64,000 bases of DNA from Rhexocercosporidium sp. MPI-PUGE-AT-0058 (Eukaryota; Ascomycota; Leotiomycetes; Helotiales). A program made the position numbers and the translations under genes. The stretch lies in the NCBI GenBank assembly GCA_020746875.1, contig JAGTJL010000016.1:1612001-1676000 (forward strand). The letters run 5' to 3'. Every line of letters begins with the position of its first letter. Within the stretch, counting starts at the first letter, position 1. Below the pieces are notes generated by a model. The model was given only the letters and a program-made list of their open reading frames with translations. It did not search any database and was not told the origin of the DNA. Shown here one piece after another: positions 55,546-64,000 of this stretch.

Positions 55546-57736
55546 CGAACCAGTGAGATAGGTGAGTTAGCGGAGGTATTGGGCGAAGGCGTGTTCTTCG
55601 CCACGTACATGGATAACTCCACCTTCTTTGCTGTCCGCTCCATATTTAGAATGTGGAAACTATGAATTTTGACTTTGGGGCTTGGCCCTGCCTTTCCTGA
55701 TTCGAGCAGCGCTGGGCGCTTGATGTCGCCGCAGGTTGTTTCCGATGCTAACGCTGCTGACGCGGAGAATATTTAGACTAGTGGTCTGGCAATTTGCTGG
55801 AGAGAAATGCAGCCGATCGTGAGATTTTATTGGGCTGAGGTCATTGAGGAGCTTGAGAAGACAGAGATCAATTCAAGGCCAGTGGGGTGGGGTTGAGTAG
55901 TCTAAATTAAGCGAGGTCAAACAAAACAATGAATTGCCTACGTTCACTTTCGAGGTTGGCGCCTCCGAACACGCCACCAAGGCTGCCTTAGCGGTGAAAT
56001 AATATCTCATAGTCTCTAACAATATTACTAGGTCTCTCAGAGTGAGTTATAGCCCCAAGCAATGAATACAGTAGCACCGAAACAAGAAAGAAAGATTAAA
56101 GTCAAGGTTCATGGTGAATATAACATAGGCTAGAGAAGAAGTTTGTTTTTCTTAGATTGGGTTTATTCCATGTACATAAAGTAAGAAATTTAGGCCAGGG
56201 ACTCCAGGATTGCATTAGAAATTTCTCAGTTGGAAAGAATCTTCGAATAATAACCGACAAACAGCCTGAAATTTAGAAGAACGCCACCGCCCCCCCTCCG
56301 AATCCTCCGACCCTAGTCGGATTAAAAGATCAGGAGAGCTAGTGATTTCCCCAAATCATATCCCGAGCACTGGGAGAGTCCTAAGGAAGCGCGAGTCTCG
56401 ACGTAGTGTGGCGGGGTTGACCTCAGAAGTCCAATTGTCACGTGATTGAGATGACTCTTGCTGTATTTAAGGTAGCCTTTAGGGCAACATCCTTCAAAGG
56501 ACAACAACGATTTTTACCACTAAGGCTTTTCCTTCTAATTCAAACTATACTCCTCCTCTTTTTTGACAAATTGTATTCTTTATATATGTGATATCTTTAG
56601 TATTCGTCAAATGGGTATTTCCACGTTTACCCTCCGGCACTTGCTTTGCTACCCTCTTGTTGTGTGCTTGGTGTTTTCCCCTCCACAGTAGTTTCAACTC
56701 AAATCTCGCACGCGATGTGAATTCAAATTGAGTGCAGGATAAGGTGGGTGTACAGGTCAAAGTGTCCAGCTTTTGTAAAGTGCTTATTCTAGTTCTCTGA
56801 TTGGTCTTAGACCATCTCAACTAAGAAAGTGCGTACATATTTTCAAAACATGGACAATAGGGAACACTGCTCTAATTTGCGACTAGCTACCAATTGCTGC
56901 CAGTAGAGTTTACGTTCTAAGGTCTGAAACCTGTGATTAATTACTGTCACGTCCGTCCACTCATTCATCCAGCCATCCCAAAACAAACGTTGAAAAGAGT
57001 ATGTTCAAAGTATCAAAAGTAAAGCCAGATATGCAAAATGTTCGTCAACAGCCAGGGCGTAAATCGTGTTGAGTTGTCTTGCTGATCAGCCGCCGAGTGT
57101 ATGACCAGAGTAATTAGACCTTTCCCCAAAATCCGACTCTCGTGAAGCAGGACTGTTGACAGGTTCTAAAAGTGTACCCAGGCTCGTGTTTAACAATGCT
57201 TCTTTCATAGGCTCAATAAGCTGTATAAAAGAAGTCAAACAGCATGACGAAATGTGAGCAAAAATAAATGATTCTGCAACATTTACCTCTATCATAAAGT
57301 CGAAAACCTGGTCTATGCTGACACCTGACCGTCTTTAAGAAATAAATCTGGACGTCATGACCCCGTTCTGTGTCCCTTAGCAGGCTGTTTCCGTTCGTGA
57401 ATCTTGCATGCTTTGGCTACCTATGCACCCTTTAGCGACTCGACGTGTTCTTTCCACTACATCACTCTTGAAGAATGCTGAATTTGAACAGAAGAGGTTT
57501 ATTCCGCTTTTCTTACAAAACAAAAAGTTTCAAGAAATCTTTGATCCCACCAAAGTCTCCACCGTGTAGCGAATATTCTAAACTTTTGTGTCACCGTCTA
57601 CTCATTTTGAATTCTAGCTCTGTCTACAATTACTTTATCGACTACCTCCCTCCCTCCCTCCAGCCGCGAAGAAAGTAAAGATATCAAGGTATGCCGCCCC
57701 AACTTTGGCTAATATATAACCACTCACTTGAAACAG
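55546..57736. other. Gene-poor region, no gene seen
   Basis: Holds the upstream part of the BTB gene at 57.7 kb; an open segment at 57617-57689 with a GTATGC donor could be an upstream exon but contains no ATG in frame. The frames at 56545-56820 and 57475-57678 show no known domain. Confidence 0.5.
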
Positions 57737-58482
57737 ATCAAGATTCTCGGCACCCCTCAAAGTTGTCGTCGGACCAAACGCCGAGGAATTCTTCATCAAT
57801 GGAGAAGTCATCTGCGCACAGTCCGAATTCTTCAAAGCAGCGTGCAGAGATCAGTGGCAGTCAGGTCGATCTCGCGTCATCACCCTCGTGGAGGACGATC
57901 CGAAACTCATCGCTATCTTCTTGACATGGCTTGCTACTGGCGATATCGAGAGGTGCCCCGATTTCGTCGAAGTTACTGCGACGCCAAATGCCGAAGCAAT
58001 TTTGGTCGAGCAGAACTATGCGCAGTGGGAACAACTCCGTTGTTGCTACAACCTGGGTGACGTTCTGCTCGCTCCGGCGTTCAAGAATGCTGCTATGAAT
58101 TTGCTGATTGAGGCATCGGAGACTCTCCTTATTGGTCACAACATGTTCCCTTGCCGCACCATTCAAGAGCTCGAGACAGTCTATGAAACTACCCAGAAAG
58201 GATCCGGCCTAAGGAAGTTAGTTGTAGACCTTGCCGTCAAGTCCATGGGGATCCAGAGCTTTGGTGACCTTGATATCGTATGTATATTTCATTCAAAGCG
58301 CTGGGAACAGAAGAGGAATTAGATGGTAACTTTTCGAACAGACGAAGACTTGCGTAGGTGATTTCTGTACAGAGATGATGAGCCGTACGTGCACGTTATT
58401 GCGAGATCGGCACGAGGACGGTGCTGCAGAAAATATCTGCCTCGGGTATCCCTGGGAACATATTACCACGACTAGCAGCTGA
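57737..58482 (+). CDS. BTB/POZ-domain protein (start exon unresolved)
   Basis: Exons 57737-58277 and 58342-58482 join in frame across a 64-nt GTATGT...CAG intron. The BTB pattern is clear: APLKVVVGPNAEEFFINGEV, SEFFKAACRDQWQSG, IAIFLTWLATGDIERC, CCYNLGDVLLAPAFKNAAMN, then IQELETVYETTQKGSGLRK. The last exon adds a 46-residue Cys-containing tail ending GYPWEHITTTSS. Exon 57737 starts in phase 2 after an ACAG acceptor. The segment just upstream (to 57689, ending TCAAG before GTATGC) joins in frame but has no ATG, so the start lies farther 5'. It is the best preserved of the local copies that share the FFKAAC motif. Its function is unknown. Confidence 0.62.
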
Positions 58483-58949
58483 GACTAGGCAAGATCGGTT
58501 GGGAAGGGGGTGGTTGAGAGTTCCGGTAATGGCCGTTTCAGCTTTGCCATACGCAAATATGTTTGGTTGACAGCACATCATGTCACCATAGTTTTCTTGG
58601 CGACATGAGATATCTTCCTTGGTGGAAAGCTGCTTGGTTGCACAGAAATAGTACTGCGGAGTACAATGAATGCCTTCCCTCTAAATAAAATCCATACTTT
58701 TCCGTCTTTCGCAAGTGGAATTGTGACATGCGATAGATTTTGCTGAAAAAATATCGAATAGCAACACGATTCGCATGAATATCCAAGAATTGGGTTCCCA
58801 GAACCTCACAAAGTGCATTGCGTGTTCAAGCACAAGAAATATTCCCAACGTCGAGATGCTTGATCGCAACATCTAGAACAAGCACTCGGATCAGAGAATG
58901 CGGCTCTGTCTCATCGTACAAGTACCGCCAACTTTCCTGTGCTCATTGA
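58483..58949. other. Intergenic, no gene seen
   Basis: Lies between the intact BTB gene and its inverted relic; nothing else recognised. Confidence 0.5.
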
Positions 58950-59430
58950 CCAACGCCTTGCTCGCTGAGACGAGGATGTCCATAATGGCGTTCTTGAAAG
59001 CTGGCACTAGGAGCATGCTACCCAGGTCGAAAGTTCACCAGCCAATGCCACTGCGCAAACCGTTCGTTGAATGCAATTCTCTGCGTCGTCCTCGGCCGTA
59101 ACTCGGTGCAGTTCAAAATGCCCCCTCGAGTAACCCATGTTGCGAAGAGCATGAATAGCTTTAGGCCCTCTTACTCAAGTGTCACTGTGTTACTTCGCCC
59201 AAACTCACCTATATCCAGGTAGGAATATAAGTCCCAAATCGAAAGCCCCAAGAATCTAGTGCCACGGATTAAAGTTCAACAGAACATTTCTTTGTAACAG
59301 ACTCACAGTCTTGGTGGCACGCGGCTTTGAAGAACTCCAATACATCACAGACGACATCTTTTGGCCTGTAAAACTCGGTCCTTTCTTTTCCGACGATGAT
59401 CATGAGCGGCATCCCGAAGCTGGCACTACA
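58950..59430 (-). pseudogene. BTB-family relic, frameshifts and an in-frame stop
   Basis: Reading leftward, the frame first gives PLMIIVGKERTEFYRPKDVV and LEFFKAACHQDCES (59420 to about 59290). After a degraded stretch, another frame gives RFAQWHWLVNFRPG and then a TAG where the intact copy has LGDVLL; PAFKNAIMDILVSASKALVN follows in a third frame (about 59020-58955). The gene lies head-on to the copy at 57.7-58.5 kb, as if from an inverted duplication. Confidence 0.6.
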
Positions 59431-60156
59431 GTAGGAATAATTCAGTTTCTTAATTAATTTTAAGCAAAGCTTATTTGGATATAGGTACGAACTGGCTTCT
59501 AGATTTCCCGCTGTCAGGTCGACCCACAGGGCCATGTTGAGTTTTGGATCAGGAACAGGTTGATGTCTTGCGAGACGTGGAGCACTTTCGTTGAAAGGAG
59601 GGCTGTTGATGTACTAGAGCAGGATCGATTTCCATCCTTTCGGATGCTACCATGGCAAAGCAATGGGGCCCCAGAAGCTCCACGAAAGTGCGTTGAATGA
59701 AATGCATCTAGAAAGCAAAATTTACTCTTCATGGATCTATGCGACTTTCCAGACGCTATGAAAGGATGTCAGATTTTAACCTTGATCTCTTATCGAGGCA
59801 GAATGAAAACGAAACAAGGATGGAGAAGAAATTAGGGGTGTTTGCTTTTTGAGAAGTTCTTCTTGATAATTCTGTTGCAGGGCAAAACTTGTACAGAGAA
59901 TGCTCCTTGTCCAACAAGAACACTTCAAACCCATAGCAACGTTGCCGCATGTCGTGCTTGGGATTGCAACAGAACTTTCTGGAAGTTTGCAAGATCTCAA
60001 ATCGTATTTACCAGTGGATTCATTCTTACCTTGGGCATTGGAGCTATGTATGTATGTCAATGTGATCCTCCCACCCCAAGTCCATTCAGCTCTCCTGAAT
60101 GAAACTCCAGGGCGAAGACAACGTTTGTATGTGTTACATTGTACTGTACTCTATGC
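59431..60156. other. Intergenic, no gene seen
   Basis: Upstream of the BTB relic and downstream of the MFS transporter; short frames only. Confidence 0.55.
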
Positions 60157-62521
60157 TCAAGTAAAGCTCGTCCCACCAGTACCTACACCCATGTTACTTG
60201 CCGCCAAGCCATTACTCAATCTCCTCCCCCCACCAGGTCCAACACTCCCTCCTCTGATCCCAATCGGACTACTCATCCTCCTCTCCAATCCACTTCCAAA
60301 CCTGGGCACAGCAAGAGTCCGCTCGCCATCCGAGCTCTTCCTTGACCTCATCGTCCCACTGAACGACGGTCCAGAAATCGTCGTCAGATTATCATCTTCC
60401 TCGAATATAACCTCGTCACCTTCCATAATCTCCCCTGAAATGTCTTCGTCGACGGTTGGGAGGAGATCCTCTTCTTCTTCGTCGTCGTCTTCGGTGTCGC
60501 TGCTGTCGTCTGTCTTGCTAAAGCCGGGCATCTCGACGAGGTACCAGATGGGTATTGCGCCGATTGCTGAGATGAATGCTAGCATGAAGTAAGGTGTGAT
60601 GATATAACCTCTCTCAACACCCCATGTGAAAGCCGCTCCGCCGAGTGCAGGGCCAATAGCTCGTCCGACTGCGCTGATAGAAACGGCGAATCCGTTCAAT
60701 GTCCCTAGAATGCGGAGTGATACAGCCGAATTTGTGAGCAAGATGATAGAACAGGGGAAAGCGAAGATAACGGCGAAAGATTTGACAACCATGATGCCAA
60801 ATATAACTGCTTGCTGCGTACTGCTATTCTGGATGAGTGCTGTGTAGGGCGTGGCGATGCAGATTATGGGAAAGGTAACGGCACAGCATTTGAAGCAATT
60901 CAGGACGCCAAATTTCCTGGCTGTGGGCGGGAAAACTAGGAATTGGATGAAGCAGCCTACAAAGCCGTATGCTGTAAATAGAGTTCCGATTCTGCTAGAT
61001 CCTAGCCCGAAGCCGCCTGAGAACTTGAAGGGTAGTCGCGTATTTGTGGAATCGGGTGTTTGTTGAGGCATATGTAGGAAGATGGGGAGGAGTTGGTCGT
61101 ATGCAACGGCGTGGAGAGCGAGGAATGTGTATGCGATTAGATTGATAACTGATTGCCGGGTGAATACTTCGACGAGAGTTGGGCGGGGGAGAGGAGGCTT
61201 GCTGTCCTTTGGTGTGAATGAATCGTATCGTGAGGAGTCCGATCCAGCTGACGATGTTGGGCGAAGGAGCGAAGCGGCTGATTCGTCGTAGCTTGTTGAT
61301 GCACGGCGAAATGGCTTGGGATTCCTCTTACCAAGGCGGAAGCAAGCTTTGACTACGGCGGTGAGCTTCTTTCCCAGAACGAGACCATAATCTTTCTGGT
61401 GCCGTTTTGTTTCAAGTGTCTCTTTCAAGAAAAATATCCCAGTCATTATCCCGAGGAGAAATATGACACTAGCTATAATGTTCGGAAGAGCAAATGGGTA
61501 TTTTGTGAGGAATTTGTTGTTTCCAAAGAGAGCTGGCATGTTTTCGGCTGGTTTTGCAAAGAATCCTCCAAATGATGGTCCGAAAATGGAACCAATAGTC
61601 CAGACCAGAGGCATAATTGAGAATGCTCGGGGTTGGAGTTCTTTTTCTGGGACCATTTCTGCGACCATCGTGCGGATAATGCCAACTGTAAATTGTCAGC
61701 TCAAATCATCCAAGTGGGGTGGGTGATTGACCATTTCCGTTACATCCACCCGCAAGTGACCTCGCAACAATGGCCATGGGTAGACTGGAAGAAATTCCCC
61801 ATATCAAGCACGACACCATGGTCAACGTGAGGCCAGTCAAGATCGTTGGTTTGCGACCGAATCTGTCTGACGCCCTTCCCCAGATCACAGCTGTCAGACA
61901 TTGCGAGAGAGAAAAGGCAGCGGATGCCATTCCAGCCCACCATGCAACATCTTTCTTCTTAACTCCGAAGCTTTCTATCATTTCCGGCTATGTCTCTTAG
62001 CTGATAATCCGAGGTGGTCGAACCGGGACTTACCAAATATGGGAAGACGGAAGTCAAAGCCACAGGCTCTGCAAATCTACATATTGCTTGAAATAATTAG
62101 TACGGAAATTCGACTGGTGGATTCGTGTCAAGATAGATGAAGAGATTGTATAATGGTCCCGAATTTGCAAGTGACAATGAACAGCCGACAGGGCAAAGAC
62201 TTTGTGCTACTGTACACCTGAGCTGCAGCAAGATAACAAGCATGTTGGACAAGTCAATCGGATGTATGCACGATATGAAGATATCACAGAGAACTATCTC
62301 CCCTTTCATAATTTCCAAACATATTTTACACATCTCTTACATAAGCCTTGCAGCAAAATCTGCCTCGGCCAGTTCAACTCCCCTCCAACTTCAAAACGAA
62401 AGCTTCGTGATAAAAACAACACTTTGTCAATCCATAAAACATTGCTAGCAAAGAACGTACCTAGTATTGCCAGTTGCTTTGCAGGAAGCTTTGGAGGCCC
62501 ACGTGCTCTTCTTTTCACCAT
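60157..62521 (-). CDS. Major facilitator superfamily transporter
   Basis: Four exons, 62521-62461, 62086-62034, 61987-61732 and 61685-60157, encode 632 residues. The N-terminus (MVKRRARGPPKLPAKQLAIL) joins across a long 374-nt intron to AICRFAEPVALTSVFPYL, the first membrane helix. The MFS signature is GRASDRFGRKPTILTG between helices 2 and 3. Other helices include GSIFGPSFGGFF, YTFLALHAVAYDQLLPIFL and AIGPALGGAAFTWGV. A roughly 80-residue Ser-rich loop separates the two halves, and the tail is acidic (DDSSDTEDDDEEEEDLL) then Ser/Gly-rich. It fits the fungal group near yeast YCR023C and plant ZIF-like carriers. The substrate is unknown. Confidence 0.87.
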
Positions 62522-63546
62522 CTTGCTGGTGGCAACAGAGCCTTCTCAAACCCCAACACTTGATGATCGTACCTTTGCTGAATCTTCGAGCCGAGCATGG
62601 AAGGCCACGAGGACGTGGAAATAGATATAGGTATCTCTAGAGGAACTGCTGTTGCTGGTTGAAAGCAATATGGAGAATGAAGAGTGGAGTTGTAGATTAA
62701 GAGAAGAGGTTGGACTCGACTCAGCCCGGCGGGAGTCCCACGCCTTTCCGCTTCTTGCATACCGAAACTGAACTTTCTGATTCGACGGCGGGTCATGCAA
62801 GCAGATGCATCTCCACATGGAACAGACGGCAGACTGATCCCGATGCCTCGCTTGACTGCCTCTTCTTGGCCAAATCCTACCCCGCTGTGTGTGGACAACT
62901 TCATGATTGGCGGTGAGCCAGCAGAAGACGCCGTTATCGCTGCCTTCACGTGGCTGCTTATGAAGTCTAGATTATGTCTCGTTGTTGCTGTTGTTGTGTA
63001 TGTGTGTGTGTATTGCTGAAAGGTTTGGTTGGTCGTTGGGAGCCAGAAAGGTTTCAAACTCATAATATACGACTTGAAATGTTGAGACGCGGTTCGTGGT
63101 CGAGGCTTGAGATGACAGATGGATGAATGTATGAAAACAACACCGATGTGCGGCCCCGAACTCCGCATCACGTGCTGCTTACATAGCTTCCAAGTTGCCC
63201 CACCACTACAGAGCTCCATGCCGCCCGAAAGACGTGCTTGGGATTGGGATGCAAATGCTCCCACTCTCAAGCTTCACCAGCATCAGCTTTAACCAACATA
63301 GGCAGGTCAGTGCGGATCAGAGCTGTTTCTGAATGGATTGAGCTGTCGTTATCTAGCGGATTATTCGTACACACATGTAAGCTGCACTTCTAGCCTTCCA
63401 CTTTCTTCTAAGTTACACCACTTACATTCAGTGCTACGTTGTAATCTCAAGTCCGAAGCCTGAATACCCTCAATCTGATCATCCACCATTGCCACCAAAT
63501 AGGTGGTAGACCGGCATATCTTGGGGAAGCCTTTACTTATACTATC
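62522..63546. other. Divergent promoter region, no gene seen
   Basis: Between the MFS gene and the M28-peptidase gene. A 251-codon minus frame (62515-63270) has no domain or signal and reads through the MFS start region; treated as chance. Confidence 0.5.
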
Positions 63547-64000
63547 ATGGGCAGAATTATCACCGAGAAGATGGATGAACGAACACCCCTCATCACAACA
63601 GTTCGAATTGCCCCGCCACGGCAGCGATATACCCACAGCATCGTCCGTCGATTTTGCACTGTTGCTCTTGGATCTTCTCTCATTGCTCTGGTTGTTGTGT
63701 TTCTACTTCCAGTAGCCTTCCTCCCAGGCCATCATCATCGAAGACCCCACGCCCATGATAGCCCTATTACATACAGTGAGCTGCAGACAATTCTATTGGA
63801 GACACCAAAAGAAGAGAAGGCACAAGAATGGAGTAAATACTACACGTCTGGCCCGCATCTGGCAGGGAAGAACTACAGTCAGGTTCTCTGGACTCAAGAG
63901 AGGTGGGAGGAGTTTGGAATCAAGGCAGATATCATTTCCTACGACGTCTACATCAACTACCCTCTAGGGCACAGACTCGCTTTGTATGAGAAGAAGAAGA
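63547..64000 (+). CDS. Glutamate carboxypeptidase II-like (M28) membrane peptidase, N-terminal part
   Basis: The frame is open from the ATG at 63547 to the window edge (151 codons) with no intron. A second in-frame Met at 63571 (MDERTPLI) is an alternative start. A short cytoplasmic segment with basic residues is followed by one membrane helix at about residues 40-64 (VALGSSLIALVVVFLLPVAF), so the protein would be type II. The luminal part begins YSELQTILLETPKEEKAQEW, then YYTSGPHLAGKN and ISYDVYINYPLGHRLALYE. This is the conserved entry region of PSMA/NAALADase and fungal Tre-like proteins. The metal-binding peptidase core lies beyond the window, so activity cannot be judged. Confidence 0.78.
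   Translation, partial: MGRIITEKMDERTPLITTVRIAPPRQRYTHSIVRRFCTVALGSSLIALVVVFLLPVAFLPGHHHRRPHAHDSPITYSELQTILLETPKEEKAQEWSKYYTSGPHLAGKNYSQVLWTQERWEEFGIKADIISYDVYINYPLGHRLALYEKKK

Noticed and set aside
62515..63270. 251-codon minus frame upstream of the MFS gene
   Set aside because: Runs into the MFS start codon region out of frame, with no domain or signal; a chance frame in a promoter.
1..64000. CRISPR arrays, bacterial operons, rRNA genes
   Set aside because: None seen; intron-rich eukaryotic genes throughout.

Overview
The window looks like nuclear DNA of a filamentous ascomycete (Pezizomycotina). Genes are compact and alternate between strands. Introns are mostly 44-120 nt with GT-AG borders and CTAAC/CTGAC-like branch points. 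The gene families present (fungal Atg6, Scm3 with a Myb region, TMA23, a PL3 pectate lyase, fungal BTB proteins) fit that group. A Leotiomycete (Helotiales-type) is my best guess, from family resemblance only.

Layout. 1-6.4 kb: the end of a Ser/Arg-rich protein, an unknown Pro/Ser-rich protein, a TMA23-like nucleolar G-patch protein, and an eight-exon THG1 tRNA-His guanylyltransferase. 6.4-9.2 kb: AT-rich, no intact gene, with a 275-bp TA-flanked MITE beside a second inverted repeat. 9.2-33.9 kb is gene-dense and mostly housekeeping: a ricin-B-like membrane protein; a divergent pair of mitochondrial genes (NDUFAF7-type methyltransferase and a membrane-anchored cysteine synthase); TFIIS; a short-chain dehydrogenase; a GFA-domain protein; a DUF1295 membrane protein; a secreted Ala/Pro/Gly-rich protein with duplicated exons; RNase P subunit RPP1; CK2 alpha; ATG6; and a very large SCM3-type centromere protein.

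34-60 kb is accessory in character, with long gene-poor stretches. Its main content is a tandem family of four small secreted cysteine-rich (knottin-like) genes at 34.8-38.6 kb. Two are intact and two are decayed, and all share one pre-pro segment. After an alpha-arrestin gene and a DUF7514-type gene, 46-60 kb holds a scattered family of BTB/POZ genes (two likely functional, four relics) with a secreted PL3 pectate lyase among them. 60-64 kb returns to ordinary genes: an MFS transporter and the start of a glutamate carboxypeptidase II-like (M28) membrane peptidase that runs off the right edge.

How it fits together: the core genes serve RNA processing (THG1, RPP1, TMA23, TFIIS), mitochondria (NDUFAF7, cysteine synthase), signalling and autophagy (CK2, ATG6, arrestin) and centromeres (SCM3). 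The accessory part encodes secreted products (knottin-like peptides, pectate lyase) of the kind used outside the cell or on a host. All exon-intron models were built by eye from splice signals and reading-frame continuity and have not been checked against transcripts.
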